From NCBI RefSeq assembly GCF_030409305.1, contig NZ_JAUFPQ010000017.1, positions 256,106 to 320,105 of the forward strand: a stretch of 64,000 nucleotides of DNA. Reading direction: 5' to 3'. Shown here piece by piece: positions 28,864 through 38,310 of the stretch. Position numbers and translations under genes: made by a program. Numbering within the stretch: position 1 is the stretch's first letter; each line of letters begins with the position of its first letter. This DNA is from Halomonas maura. Lineage in GTDB: Bacteria; Pseudomonadota; Gammaproteobacteria; Pseudomonadales; Halomonadaceae. The notes below the pieces were generated by a model that had not been told where the DNA came from, ran no database searches, and was given only the letters and a program-made list of their open reading frames with translations.

Positions 28864-30633
28864 CTAGAAGGGCCAGACGAGGGGGATCAGCACCATCGCC
28901 ACCACCGCGCTCAGCAGGTTGAGCGGCGCGCCGACCCGCAGGTAGTCGCTCACCCGATAGCCGCCGGGGCCGTAGACCATCAGGTTGGTCTGGTAGCCGA
29001 TCGGCGTCAGGAAGCTCGCCGAGGCGGCGAACATCACCGCCACCACGAAGGGCATCGGACTGACGCCGAGGCTCTCGGCCCCGGCCATCACCACCGGGAA
29101 GGTGATCACCGCGGCGGCGTTGTTGGTGACCAGTTCGGTGAGCATGGCCACCACCAGGTAGCTGCCGATCAGCAGCCACCAGGGGTTGCCGTCGACCAGG
29201 CCCATCGCCGCCCCGGCCAGCGTGGCGGCCGCCCCCGAGCCTTCCAGGGCCGCCCCCAGGCCGAAGGAGGCGGCGATGGTCAACAGCACCTGGGTGTCGA
29301 GGCCACGCTTGGCGGCACTGATCGAACAGCAGCCGCAGAGCACCGAGGCGGCGGCGCCGAGCATGGCGGCATTCATCATGCTCGTCACCCCGGTGGTGGC
29401 GAGCAGGACCACCCCGACCAGGATGCTCCAGGCCAGCCAGGCGCGCTCGTGGGCGGGTCGCGCCGCGCCGTTGACCTGGCTGATCAGCAGGAAGTCCCGC
29501 GACTGGCGGTGGCGCTCGATGAACGGCGGGCGGGCCTCGAGCAGCAGCACGTCGGCGGGCTGCAGGCGAATCTGGCCGAGGTTGCCGGCCACTCGCTCGC
29601 CGCCACGGCACACCGCCAGCACCGCCGCGCCATACAGGGTGCGGAAGTGGCCGTCACGGATGCGCCGGCCGATGAACTGGCACTGGTCGGAGACCACCGC
29701 CTCGACCAGGCGGCGCTCCTTGAAGTCCTTCTGCAGGCTGGACTCGCCGTGGTGCGAGGGGATCAAGCCACGGATCTGCTGCAACTCCACCGCCCCGGCG
29801 GAGGTGCCGGCGAACACCAGCCGGTCGCGCCCCTTGAGGCGCTCCCCGGGGCCGACCACGCTGACCACATTGCCGTCGCGCTCGATCTCCACCAGGAACA
29901 GTTCCTCCAGGTGGCGCAGACCGGCCTCCTCCACGCTCCTGTCGACCAGCGGTCCGGCCGGGTCGACCTCCATCTCGATGGTGAACTCCCGGGGGTTCTC
30001 GAAGACCTCGGCGGCCCCCTGGCGAGGCGGCAACAGGCGCTGTCCGACCAGCAGCAGGTAGGCCAGGCCCACCACGGCCACCGGCACGCCCACCCAGGCG
30101 ATGTCGAAGAGCCCCATGGCGAGTTCGGGGTAGCGGTCGATCAGCAGGCCGTGGACCACCAGGTTGGTGCTGGTGCCCAGCAGGGTGATGGTGCCGCCGA
30201 GGATGGAGGCGAAGCTCAGCGGCATCAGCAGCCGATGGGCCGGCAGCCGCAACCGTCGACTCCAGCTGAGCACGGCCGGGATGAAGGCGGCCACCACCGG
30301 CGTATTGTTGAGGAAGCCGCTGAGCGGGGCCACCGGCAGGATCAGTCGCGCCAGGGCGCGGCGCTCGCCCCGGGGACGGCCCAGCACGTAGCGGATGATC
30401 AGGTCGATGCCGCCGGTCTCGCGGATGCTGGCCACCAGCACGTACATGAACGCCACGGTGAACAGGCCGCTGCTGGAGAAGCCGCCCAGGGCCTGCTGGG
30501 GATCGACGACGCCCAGGCTGACCAGCAGGACCAAGGCTCCCAGCAGCACCATATCGGGGCCGACACGCGTCAGCGCCATCAGCGGAAAGACGGCGGCGAC
30601 GACGATGAGCGAGATCCAGGCGTCCGGGGACAT
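28864..30633 (-). CDS. SLC13-family transporter with TrkA-C domains
   Basis: A 589-residue membrane protein. Six or so helices (residues about 5-200, with FLNNTPVVAAFIP and GTSTNLVVHG) precede two soluble RCK_C/TrkA-C domains (about 210-380), then the second helix bundle (TNNAAAVITFPV and GYQTNLMVYGPGGY). This is the CitT/SLC13-like layout of YfbS-type proteins, moving sulfate, dicarboxylates or another anion with Na+. The start at 30633 (MSPDAWISL) is the likeliest; in-frame starts at 30639, 30663 and 30720 exist and the ribosome-binding site is not decisive. Confidence 0.85.
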   Translation of the reverse strand: MSPDAWISLIVVAAVFPLMALTRVGPDMVLLGALVLLVSLGVVDPQQALGGFSSSGLFTVAFMYVLVASIRETGGIDLIIRYVLGRPRGERRALARLILPVAPLSGFLNNTPVVAAFIPAVLSWSRRLRLPAHRLLMPLSFASILGGTITLLGTSTNLVVHGLLIDRYPELAMGLFDIAWVGVPVAVVGLAYLLLVGQRLLPPRQGAAEVFENPREFTIEMEVDPAGPLVDRSVEEAGLRHLEELFLVEIERDGNVVSVVGPGERLKGRDRLVFAGTSAGAVELQQIRGLIPSHHGESSLQKDFKERRLVEAVVSDQCQFIGRRIRDGHFRTLYGAAVLAVCRGGERVAGNLGQIRLQPADVLLLEARPPFIERHRQSRDFLLISQVNGAARPAHERAWLAWSILVGVVLLATTGVTSMMNAAMLGAAASVLCGCCSISAAKRGLDTQVLLTIAASFGLGAALEGSGAAATLAGAAMGLVDGNPWWLLIGSYLVVAMLTELVTNNAAAVITFPVVMAGAESLGVSPMPFVVAVMFAASASFLTPIGYQTNLMVYGPGGYRVSDYLRVGAPLNLLSAVVAMVLIPLVWPF

Positions 30634-30752
30634 GGGCATTCCAGCGGGGAGTCGAAATCGACCCATTGTGACGGCCCGGACATATTCTAAAAAGTTATTT
30701 TTAGAAATCCACTTATGCAAAAAAGGTATTTATGAACCGCGCCCACAACGCA

Positions 30753-30778
30753 ACGGGGCCCGCGAATGCGGGCCCCGT
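30753..30778 (-). terminator. Terminator of the cold-shock gene
   Basis: Perfect 11-bp arms ACGGGGCCCGC and GCGGGCCCCGT with a 4-base loop; on the minus strand it is followed by TGCGTTGTG. It lies 40 bases after the cold-shock stop. Confidence 0.65.
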
Positions 30779-30817
30779 CCTGCCGCCCGGGGGCGGCACA
30801 TCACTGGCGGTCGACGA

Positions 30818-31024
30818 TCAGTCGATGACCTTGATGTTGGAAGCCTGGAGGCCTTTCTTGCCCTGGGTGACGTCGAAGGAGACCTTCTGACCGTCCTGCA
30901 GGGACTTGAAGCCCTCGGCTTGGATCTCGGAGAAGTGAGCGAACAGGTCGTCACCGTTGTCGTCCGGAGAGATGAAGCCGAAGCCTTTGGTGTCGTTGAA
31001 CCACTTGACGGTACCGGTAGCCAT
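30818..31024 (-). CDS. Cold-shock domain protein
   Basis: A 68-residue CspA-type protein with both RNA-binding motifs, KGFGFISP and LFAHFSEI, and the start [14 protein letters not shown]. It is a single OB-fold RNA/DNA chaperone. Length is standard. The leader of about 200 bases up to the next gene has no other gene and may be the long, structured 5' UTR usual for csp mRNAs. The ATG at 31024 has GAGGAA upstream. Cold induction is the family norm but cannot be shown here. Confidence 0.96.
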   Translation of the reverse strand: MATGTVKWFNDTKGFGFISPDDNGDDLFAHFSEIQAEGFKSLQDGQKVSFDVTQGKKGLQASNIKVID

Positions 31025-31224
31025 TATCGAATTCCTCGAATAGCGTGATGTGTAGCCGGGGAGATACCCGAGTTGCAGTGGGTAAAACAAGAAACTTTCA
31101 CCGGGCGACCGACGCTATTGAGCTTTTCGATGACCACTTGCGATGTGCGACTTGCTAACCAACTGCGAGCAGCATGCCCCCTTGAGGCGCGCAGGTCAAA
31201 CACTATTTTCGATAGATGACAGCA

Positions 31225-32892
31225 TCATGACGCCTCCCCGAGGATCCACGCCGCCGCCTTCTCGGCGATCATCAGCGTCGGCGAGTTGGTATTGCCGCTG
31301 GTGATGGTGGGCATGATGCTGGCATCGACGACCCGCAGGCCGTGCACGCCCCGGACCCGAAGGTGCGAGTCCACCACGGCCATGGGGTCGTCGTCGCGCC
31401 CCATCCTGGCGGTGCCCACCGGATGAAAGATGGTGGTGCCGATGTCGCCGGCCAACCGCACGAGGTCCTCGTCGCTCTGGTACTCCAGCCCGGGCTTGAA
31501 CTCCTCCGGCGAATATTTCGCGAAGGCCGGCTGAGCGGCGATCTGCCGCGTGACCCGCAGCGAGTCGGCGGCGACCTGGCGATCCTCAGGCGTGCTCAGG
31601 TAGTTGGGGGAGATGGCTGGCGCCATACGCGGATCGCGACTCTTGATGCGCACCGTGCCCCGGCTGGTCGGGTTGAGGTTGCACACGCTCGCCGTGATGG
31701 CCGGGAAATCATGCAGCGGCTGTCCGAAGGCCTCGAGGCTCAGCGGCTGGACGTGGTATTCGAGGTTGGGATGCTCGTAGTCCTTGGAGCTTCGGGTGAA
31801 GGCGCACAGCTGGGAGGGTGCCATGCTCATCGGCCCGGAGCGTTTCAGGGCGTATTCCAGTCCGATCTTCGCCTTGCCCATCAGCGAGTTGGCCATGGTA
31901 TTGAGCGTCTTGGCTCCCTTGACCTTGTAGACCGAGCGGATCTGCAGGTGGTCCTGCAGGTTCTCGCCCACGCCGGGCAGGTCGGCCACCACGGGAATCT
32001 CGTGCTCCGCCAGCAGATCAGCGGGTCCGATTCCCGAGAGCTGCAGCAGCTGCGGCGAGCCGATGGCGCCGGCGGAAAGCACCACCTCGCGACTTGCCGT
32101 CGCCACGACCCTCTCTCCCGCGCGCTCGGCCGTGACCCCACAACAGCGGGGCTCGCCGCCCTCGTCTGACGCGAAGTCGAGCCCCAGCACCTGGGTGGAA
32201 TGCCAGACCGTCAGGTTGCCGCGCTGCTCGACGCCCCGCAGGAAGGCCTTGGAGGTATTCCAGCGCCAGCCCGAGCGCTGGTTGACCTCGAAATAGTCCA
32301 CCCCCTCGTTGTCGCCGCGGTTGAAGTCGCGGGTGCGGGGGATGCCGGCCTCCACCGCCGCGGTGGCAAAATCATCCAGTACCTGCCACTTCAGGCGCTG
32401 CTTCTCGATGCGCCACTCGCCGCCATGGCCATGGAAGTCACGGTGTGCAGCGTCGGCGTCGCCCCCTTCATCCAGGCGATGATGATCCTCGTGCTTCATG
32501 AAGTCGGGCAGGCAGTTGTCCCAGCGCCAGGCATCGTCACCGGTCAGCTCGGCCCAGCCGTCGTAATCGCGGGCCTGGCCGCGCAGATAAAGCATGCCAT
32601 TGATGCTGGAGCAGCCACCGAGGGTCTTGCCCCGCGGATAGATCAGCGAGCGACCGTTCAAGCCGGGATCGGGCTCGGTGCGGAATCGCCAGTCGGTCCG
32701 CGGATTGTTGATGCAGTACAGGTAGCCCACCGGAATGTGGATCCAGTGATAGTTGTCGCGACCGCCGGCCTCGATCAGCAGCACCCGGTTGGCCGGGTCC
32801 GCACTGAGGCGGTTGGCGAGCAGGCAGCCGGCGGTGCCGGCGCCCACTACGATATAGTCGAAGGCATGGGTATTGTTGGTCTGATCAGCCAT
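31225..32892 (-). CDS. GMC-family FAD oxidoreductase (possible 3-hydroxypropionate dehydrogenase)
   Basis: A 555-residue flavoenzyme with the N-terminal FAD fold YIVVGAGTAGCLLANRLS, GMC signature 1 YPRGKTLGGCSSINGM, signature 2 GAIGSPQLLQLSGIGP and the C-terminal HPVGTARMG and NTNSPTLMIAEKAA. It is commonly annotated as choline dehydrogenase, but no betaine genes are near. It lies downstream of mmsA and near a divergent LysR gene, the arrangement known for FAD-dependent 3-hydroxypropionate dehydrogenase (HpdH) in pseudomonads, so oxidation of 3-hydroxypropionate to malonate semialdehyde is a good hypothesis. Confidence 0.85.
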   Translation of the reverse strand: MADQTNNTHAFDYIVVGAGTAGCLLANRLSADPANRVLLIEAGGRDNYHWIHIPVGYLYCINNPRTDWRFRTEPDPGLNGRSLIYPRGKTLGGCSSINGMLYLRGQARDYDGWAELTGDDAWRWDNCLPDFMKHEDHHRLDEGGDADAAHRDFHGHGGEWRIEKQRLKWQVLDDFATAAVEAGIPRTRDFNRGDNEGVDYFEVNQRSGWRWNTSKAFLRGVEQRGNLTVWHSTQVLGLDFASDEGGEPRCCGVTAERAGERVVATASREVVLSAGAIGSPQLLQLSGIGPADLLAEHEIPVVADLPGVGENLQDHLQIRSVYKVKGAKTLNTMANSLMGKAKIGLEYALKRSGPMSMAPSQLCAFTRSSKDYEHPNLEYHVQPLSLEAFGQPLHDFPAITASVCNLNPTSRGTVRIKSRDPRMAPAISPNYLSTPEDRQVAADSLRVTRQIAAQPAFAKYSPEEFKPGLEYQSDEDLVRLAGDIGTTIFHPVGTARMGRDDDPMAVVDSHLRVRGVHGLRVVDASIMPTITSGNTNSPTLMIAEKAAAWILGEAS

Positions 32893-32996
32893 GGCGTGCT
32901 CTCGCTGGGCATGCCGACCCGCCCGCTAGCGGGCGGTCTCCGATCGGGGGCTCTCCCCGATCGGCCGGCATACCAGTCAGTCAATGGAGGGAGGGA

Positions 32997-34508
32997 TTAT
33001 TTGGCCGTCGGCATGGCGAACTCGGCGCCCGCGTCGATGGAATCCGACCAGCGCTGCATGATCGACTTCTGCTTGGTGTAGAAGCGCACCCCTTCCTCGC
33101 CATAGGCATGGGTATCGCCGAACATCGAACGCTTCCAGCCGCCGAAACCGTGCCAGGCCATGGGCACCGGAATCGGCACGTTGATGCCCACCATGCCGAC
33201 CTGGATGCGCCGACCGAACTCGCGGGCCACGCTGCCGCTTTCGGTGAAGCAGCTCACGCCGTTGCCGAACTCGTGATCGTTGATTAGCTGAACGGCCGTG
33301 GCCACGTCCGGCACGCGCACACAGGCCAGTACCGGGCCGAAGATCTCCTCCTGGTAAATGGTCATCTCCGGCGTGACGTGGTCGAACAGGGTGCCGCCCA
33401 TCCAGAAGCCTTCGGCGCAGCCCTCTCCGGTGGTGGCCGGATCGAAATCGCGACCATCGATGACCATCTCGGCGCCTTCGGCCACGCCCTTCTCGATGTA
33501 GCCATTGATGCGCTGATGCGCCTGGGCGGTGACGATGGGCCCCATCTCGGCATCGAGCTCAAGGCCATTCTTGACCTTCAGGTCACGGGCCCGCTCGGCC
33601 AGGCGTGGCACGATCTTGTCGGCCACGTCGCCGACCAGCACCGCCACGCTGATCGCCATGCAGCGCTCGCCGGCGGAACCATAGGCCGCACCGATCAGGG
33701 CATCGACGGCCTTGTCCAGGTTGGCATCGGGCATCACCACCATGTGGTTCTTGGCGCCACCCAGCGCCTGGATGCGCTTGCCGTTGCGCGCGCCCCGCTC
33801 GTAGATCAGATTGGCGATGGGGGTGGAACCGACGAAGGACAGCGCCATGACATCGGGGTGGTCGATCAGCGCTGCCACCGAGTCCTTGTCACCCTGCACC
33901 ACGTTGAAGACGCCATCCGGCAGGCCGGCCTGCTTGAGCAGATCGGCGATCATCAGCGAGGCGCTAGGATCCAGCGGGCTCGGCTTGAGCACGAAGCTGT
34001 TGCCGGCGGCAATCGCTACCGGGAACATCCACATCGGCACCATCACCGGGAAGTTGAACGGCGTGATACCCGCGACCACGCCCAGCGGCTGACGGGTCGT
34101 CCAGTTGTCGATCCCCCGGCTGACTTGCTCGGTGTAGTCGCCCTTGAGCAGTTGCGGAATGCCACAGGCGAACTCAACGATATCGATGCCGCGCGCCACC
34201 TCGCCCTGGGCATCGGTAAACACCTTGCCATGCTCACGGGTGATCGCTTCGGCCAGCTCGTCCTTATGCGCATTCAGCAGCTCGAGAAACTTGAACATCA
34301 CTCGCGCTCGGCGAATCGGCGGCGTGTCGGCCCAGGCGGGGAAGGCGGCCTGGGCGGCGGCCACGGCACTATCCACGTCCGCCTCGGAGGCAAGAGCGAC
34401 CCGACCGGTCACCTGCCCGGTGGCCGGGTTGGTGACGTCTTGGTAACGATCGTCTACGCCATTCGTCTTATTGCCATTGATATAATGCTCGATGCGCTCG
34501 GTGGTCAT
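32997..34508 (-). CDS. mmsA: CoA-acylating methylmalonate-semialdehyde dehydrogenase
   Basis: A 503-residue aldehyde dehydrogenase of the MMSDH type: [37 protein letters not shown], the catalytic cysteine in [14 protein letters not shown], and [12 protein letters not shown] near the C-terminus. It converts methylmalonate or malonate semialdehyde with CoA and NAD+ to propionyl- or acetyl-CoA plus CO2. AGAGG precedes the ATG at 34508. It is the promoter-proximal gene of a two-gene unit with the GMC oxidase, 104 bases apart, and its promoter faces a LysR regulator with a clear operator. Confidence 0.94.
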   Translation of the reverse strand: MTTERIEHYINGNKTNGVDDRYQDVTNPATGQVTGRVALASEADVDSAVAAAQAAFPAWADTPPIRRARVMFKFLELLNAHKDELAEAITREHGKVFTDAQGEVARGIDIVEFACGIPQLLKGDYTEQVSRGIDNWTTRQPLGVVAGITPFNFPVMVPMWMFPVAIAAGNSFVLKPSPLDPSASLMIADLLKQAGLPDGVFNVVQGDKDSVAALIDHPDVMALSFVGSTPIANLIYERGARNGKRIQALGGAKNHMVVMPDANLDKAVDALIGAAYGSAGERCMAISVAVLVGDVADKIVPRLAERARDLKVKNGLELDAEMGPIVTAQAHQRINGYIEKGVAEGAEMVIDGRDFDPATTGEGCAEGFWMGGTLFDHVTPEMTIYQEEIFGPVLACVRVPDVATAVQLINDHEFGNGVSCFTESGSVAREFGRRIQVGMVGINVPIPVPMAWHGFGGWKRSMFGDTHAYGEEGVRFYTKQKSIMQRWSDSIDAGAEFAMPTAK

Positions 34509-34618
34509 GTCTGCCTCTCGTCTCATGTTGCACTGCACACTGGATAGCCCATGCTGCCGGGCCTGGTAGCCTCCAACCTAACTCAAGGCGGTGTGGAATC
34601 AATTGAGAAAGCCAAAAG

Positions 34619-34645
34619 CAAGATATAAGGTTTACAAATATCTTG
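34619..34645. promoter_or_regulatory. LysR operator between mmsA and its regulator
   Basis: Perfect 8-base arms CAAGATAT and ATATCTTG separated by 11 bases. This is a textbook LysR recognition-site layout (interrupted dyad, T-N11-A class), centred in the 173-base divergent gap and 37 bases from the LysR start. Confidence 0.72.
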
Positions 34646-34681
34646 TCGCTCGCCGCAGCGATCGTTCCAAGGGAGGTAGTC

Positions 34682-35590
34682 ATGCATGACCTCAAGGCCC
34701 TGCGCGCCTTCGTGGCCGTGGCCCATCAGGGCAGCGTGTCCCGCGCCGCCGAGGAGCTGCACCTGACCCAGCCTGCCGTCAGCCTCAAACTCAAGCAGCT
34801 GCAGGAGACCCTGGGCCTCACGCTCTTCCAGCGCCACGCCCAGGGGCTCGCGCTGACCAGCGATGGTCACGCCCTGCTGCCGTCTGCGGAGGCCGCGCTC
34901 GCGTCATTGCAGGCTTTCAACATCAGCGCCCAGTCGATGCACGAGACGCTGCGCGGGCGCCTGAGGATCGGCACCATCGTGGACCCGGAATTCATTCGTC
35001 TGGGCGCCTTCCTGAACCGCCTGGTGGAGCGCGCGCCCCAACTGGAGACCGAGCTCCACCAGGCGATGAGCGGCAACGTGCTGGAGCGGGTCCGCCGCGG
35101 CGAGCTGGATGTGGGGTTCTTCCTGGCGCCTCCCGGCGAGGGACCGGACGCCGTCGGCGACGGGATCGCCTGCCGCGAGCTGACCGAGTTCCACTACCAT
35201 GTCATCGCGCCGGGCGGCTGGGGGAGTCGCCTGGCCGGCGCCGACTGGCGGCGCCTGGCCAGCCTGCCGTGGATCACCACGCCGGCCGACTCCGTCCACC
35301 ATCGCCTGCTCCGTCGCGCGCTGGACCCGCTGGGACTGGCGCCCAGGAGCGTGGCACAGGTGGATCAGGAGGCCTGCATGCTCGATGTAGTGCGCGCCGG
35401 GGTGGGGCTCAGCCTGGCCCGCGATGCGCTGGCCATGACCGAGCGCCAGGAGCGTGGGCTGGTGATCGCCGACGGGGTGCGACTGCCCTGCGCGCTGAGC
35501 TTCATCTGGTGCCGGGAGCGCGCTGAGGAGGCGGTAATCGCCGAGGCGCTGGCGGTGCTGGCCAGCGTCTGGGGCCTCCCGGCGAGCTGA
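34682..35590 (+). CDS. LysR-family regulator of the mmsA/GMC unit
   Basis: A 302-residue LysR-type regulator: helix-turn-helix at residues about 3-62 (GSVSRAAEELHLTQPAVSLK, LFQRHAQGLALT), then an effector domain from about 90. The ATG at 34682 has GGGAGG seven bases upstream. It is divergent from mmsA, and the shared gap holds a strong interrupted dyad. By position it is a candidate HpdR/MmsR-type activator that senses 3-hydroxypropionate or a related acid, as described in Pseudomonas. The effector identity is inference from gene order. Confidence 0.86.
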   Translation: MHDLKALRAFVAVAHQGSVSRAAEELHLTQPAVSLKLKQLQETLGLTLFQRHAQGLALTSDGHALLPSAEAALASLQAFNISAQSMHETLRGRLRIGTIVDPEFIRLGAFLNRLVERAPQLETELHQAMSGNVLERVRRGELDVGFFLAPPGEGPDAVGDGIACRELTEFHYHVIAPGGWGSRLAGADWRRLASLPWITTPADSVHHRLLRRALDPLGLAPRSVAQVDQEACMLDVVRAGVGLSLARDALAMTERQERGLVIADGVRLPCALSFIWCRERAEEAVIAEALAVLASVWGLPAS

Positions 35591-35596
35591 GGGCGG

Positions 35597-36196
35597 TCAG
35601 AGATCGTGCCCCAGCACCACGCGGCAGATATCGGCGAAGCTCCTCGCCTCGGGGACGCTCGACATGTCGGTCCCCAGCGCCCGGCCGATGTCGGCGGCCG
35701 AGATCACGCCGCGGATCCGCAGGCCCTGCCGGCGATCCGTCTCGGTGACCAGCAGGTGCTGGTCGCCGAAGGTCTCGAGGTCGCGCACCAGCTGACCGAT
35801 GGTCAGGTTGGCCAGCCGCTCCAGGGGCAGCGCCCCCAGCTCCTGGCAGGGGATCTGCACCATGCCGGCGGTCACCTCGCTGCGCGGCAGGGCACGCTGC
35901 TGCATGGCCAGGGTGGTGCGCCGGCCGCCGATCACCTCGCGGGCGGTGAGCACCCCCTGGCAGCGTCCCCGGTCATCGACGACCAGCAGCAGGCGCACGC
36001 GCCCATGCTGCATCACCTTGCGGGCATCGAGGATCGGGGTGTCGGCCGAGACGGTCAGCGGCGGGGTATGGGAAAAATCGGTCAGCACCGTCAGCGCCGG
36101 GCTGTCGGGGGACAGGCCCGTGCGAGCCGGCGAGACGATGAGCGGGTGGCCGCCGAGGGTCTCCAGGCGGTCGGGAGAGGACGTCAGGGTGGTCAT
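35597..36196 (-). CDS. CBS-domain pair protein
   Basis: A 199-residue protein made almost wholly of two CBS motifs: TPILDARKVMQHGRVRLLLV with ARE VIGGRR after it, and LANLTIGQLVRDLETFGDQH with RIRGVISAADIGRAL near the C-terminus. CBS pairs bind adenosine nucleotides and regulate partners. No catalytic or transport domain is attached. It ends seven bases from the convergent LysR gene and is divergent from the glutamate synthase-like gene by about 210 bases. The partner is unknown. Confidence 0.83.
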   Translation of the reverse strand: MTTLTSSPDRLETLGGHPLIVSPARTGLSPDSPALTVLTDFSHTPPLTVSADTPILDARKVMQHGRVRLLLVVDDRGRCQGVLTAREVIGGRRTTLAMQQRALPRSEVTAGMVQIPCQELGALPLERLANLTIGQLVRDLETFGDQHLLVTETDRRQGLRIRGVISAADIGRALGTDMSSVPEARSFADICRVVLGHDL

Positions 36197-36406
36197 GTTC
36201 GCTACTCCTACAAGGGTGACGGGCCGGACGTTCGTATCTGCATCCGTGTCCCGATGCCCACCCTAGGGCCCGTTTCCTTAAGGCAGCCTTAATGCCACGC
36301 CAGGAACCTCGACGGACCCGTCCACCCGCGGCATGCCCACGCCCGTGTTTGACAGCCACCCAGCCGGGGCATGCCATGGCACCGCCCCATCCGTAAGGAG
36401 CGCGAC

Positions 36407-38047
36407 ATGCAACGACTGCCCCGCCGCTACACGACCTATGCCCTCAGCCTGCTCGCGCTCGCCGTCTCCCTGGTCGGCCTGGCCAGCGCCCCGTCCTGGG
36501 CCTGGGGGCTGGCCACGCTGGTCTTCGGCGGCCTGGCCATCCTGGGCAGCCATGACCTGCTGCAGCGCCGTCATACGGTCAGCCGCAACTACCCGATCAC
36601 CGCCCACCTGCGCTACCTGCTGGAATCCTTCGGCCCCGAGATCCGCCAGTACTTCATCCAGCGCGACACCGAGGAGGTGCCCTTCTCCCGGGAACAGCGC
36701 AGCCTGGCGTACCGCCGCGCCAAGGGGACGCTGGACAAGCAGCCCTACGGCTCGCTGCGTGACATGCAGGCCCCGGGCTACGAATGGATGAACCACTCCC
36801 TGGCCCCGGCGCCCATCCAGGGCCACGACTTCCGGGTGAGCGTCGGCGCCGGCCGCCCCCGGCCCTATGCCGCCAGCGTCTTCAATATCTCGGCGATGAG
36901 CTTCGGCGCCCTCTCGGCCAACGCCATCAGCGCGCTCAACGACGGCGCCCGGCGCGGCGGCTTCTACCACGACACCGGCGAGGGCGGGATCGCCCCCTAC
37001 CACCGCCGCGGCGGCGACCTGGTGTGGGAGATCGGCTCCGGGTACTTCGGCTGCCGCGACGGCGAGGGCCGCTTCGACGCAGAGCGCTTCCGCGATGCCG
37101 CCACCGACGACGCGGTGAAGATGATCGAGATCAAGCTCTCCCAGGGCGCCAAGCCCGGCCACGGCGGCATCCTCCCCGGCGCCAAGGTCACCGCCGAGAT
37201 CGCCGCGACCCGGGGCGTGCCGGCCGGCCGGGAGGTGATCTCGCCCGCCTCGCACGGCGCCTTCGCCACGCCCCGGGAGCTGATCGGTTTCATCCAGCGG
37301 CTGCGCGAGCTGTCGGGGGGCAAGCCGGTGGGCATCAAGCTGGCCATCGGCCACCCCTGGGAATGGTTCGCCATGGTCAAGGCCATGCTGGCGGAAGGCG
37401 AGCACCCCGACTTCGTGGTGGTGGACGGCGGCCAGGGCGGCACCGGGGCCGCCCCGCTGGAGTTCATCAACCGTCTGGGCATGCCGCTCACCGAGGCCCT
37501 GCTGCTGGTTCACAACACCCTGGTGGGCGCCGGGCTGCGCGAACGGGTCCGTGTCGGCGCCTCCGGCAAGGTGATCAGCGCCTTCGACATCGCCCGGACC
37601 CTGGCGCTGGGGGCCGACTGGTGCAATTCCGCGCGGGGCTTCATGTTCTCGCTGGGCTGTATCCAGGCCCGCACCTGCCATACCGACCGCTGTCCCAGCG
37701 GGGTCGCCACCCAGGACCGGCGGCGCGGCAGCCGGCTGGACATCCCCCTCAAGGCCGAGCGGGTCGCGCGCTTCCATGATCGCACCCTCGAGGGCCTGGC
37801 CGAGATGCTGTCCGCCGCGGGGCTCGCGCATCCCGGCGAGCTCGGCCCCGAGCACATCATCCGGCGGGTGTCCCGCCACGAGGTCAGAAGCCTGGCCACG
37901 CTGTTCGACTTCGTCGCCCCCGACGAGCTCAACGAGGGCGGCGCCTGCCGCCATGCCGTGTTCAGCGACTTCTGGGACGCCAGCGACGCGGACAGTTTCG
38001 CGCCGCCCGCCTCGCTGGCGCGCCTGCGCCAGAGCAGACTCGTCTAG
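36407..38047 (+). CDS. FMN-binding glutamate synthase-family membrane protein
   Basis: A 546-residue protein. Two N-terminal hydrophobic segments (residues about 10-50) anchor it; the rest is the FMN-binding barrel of glutamate synthase (ISAMSFGALSANAISALN, GEGGIAPYHRRGG, KPGHGGILPGAKVT, VVVDGGQGGTGAAP). The Fe-S cysteines are in GCIQARTCHTDRCPSG. The amidotransferase domain is absent, so it is not a complete GltB; such stand-alone proteins are widespread but their reaction is uncertain. The ATG follows TAAGGAG. It is monocistronic, with an Mn riboswitch-controlled gene next. Confidence 0.88.
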   Translation: MQRLPRRYTTYALSLLALAVSLVGLASAPSWAWGLATLVFGGLAILGSHDLLQRRHTVSRNYPITAHLRYLLESFGPEIRQYFIQRDTEEVPFSREQRSLAYRRAKGTLDKQPYGSLRDMQAPGYEWMNHSLAPAPIQGHDFRVSVGAGRPRPYAASVFNISAMSFGALSANAISALNDGARRGGFYHDTGEGGIAPYHRRGGDLVWEIGSGYFGCRDGEGRFDAERFRDAATDDAVKMIEIKLSQGAKPGHGGILPGAKVTAEIAATRGVPAGREVISPASHGAFATPRELIGFIQRLRELSGGKPVGIKLAIGHPWEWFAMVKAMLAEGEHPDFVVVDGGQGGTGAAPLEFINRLGMPLTEALLLVHNTLVGAGLRERVRVGASGKVISAFDIARTLALGADWCNSARGFMFSLGCIQARTCHTDRCPSGVATQDRRRGSRLDIPLKAERVARFHDRTLEGLAEMLSAAGLAHPGELGPEHIIRRVSRHEVRSLATLFDFVAPDELNEGGACRHAVFSDFWDASDADSFAPPASLARLRQSRLV

Positions 38048-38135
38048 GTGCGGGATGCGTGCGCCCCGACAAGGTGATAGGATTCGCCGATCATTGGCAT
38101 GGCCCTGGACTATCGCTCCCGCGCCATGACCACCC

Positions 38136-38240
38136 TACCCTCGTTGGGGAGTAGCCGGCTCGCACCGCGCGTGCGAGAGCGCCTGTCAACATAGTCGGCC
38201 AGATGCCGTGGCAGGGGCGCCTTCGGGTTGGCGAGACCAT
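38136..38240 (+). promoter_or_regulatory. yybP-ykoY manganese riboswitch
   Basis: The leader contains the diagnostic conserved blocks of this riboswitch class: CCTCGTTGGGGAGTAGCC at 38139-38156, then TCAACATAGTCGG at 38187-38199, and the closing GGCGAGACCATC at 38230-38241, with a variable GC hairpin between the first two. These form the coaxial L1/L3 loops that bind Mn2+. It lies in the 263-base gap upstream of mntP, a gene commonly regulated by this riboswitch. High Mn2+ should turn expression on. Confidence 0.9.
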
Positions 38241-38244
38241 CGAC

Positions 38245-38276
38245 GGTGCGACGCCCGTGGCCGGGCGCGTCGTGCC
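38245..38276 (+). terminator. Expression-platform hairpin after the Mn riboswitch
   Basis: GGTGCGACGCCCG pairs with CGGGCGCGTCGTGCC (two bulged bases) across a short loop. It begins just after the riboswitch core and ends 35 bases before the mntP start, so it could be a terminator or a block to translation. No T tract follows, which favours translational control. Confidence 0.55.
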
Positions 38277-38310
38277 GTCGTGGTGAATCGCCCGGCCTGG
38301 ATTCGGACCG

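Noticed and set aside
27892-30690. A 932-codon open frame on the plus strand opposite the SLC13 and esterase genes
   Set aside because: It is an antisense shadow of high-GC coding sequence: His/Gln/Gly/Ala-rich, no family motif, and it spans the boundaries of three well-supported minus-strand genes.
31225-32892. Choline dehydrogenase betA
   Set aside because: The GMC motifs fit, but there is no betB, betI or choline transporter nearby, and the mmsA/LysR context points elsewhere.
36407-38047. A full glutamate synthase large subunit
   Set aside because: The amidotransferase and C-terminal beta-helix domains are missing and there are N-terminal membrane segments.
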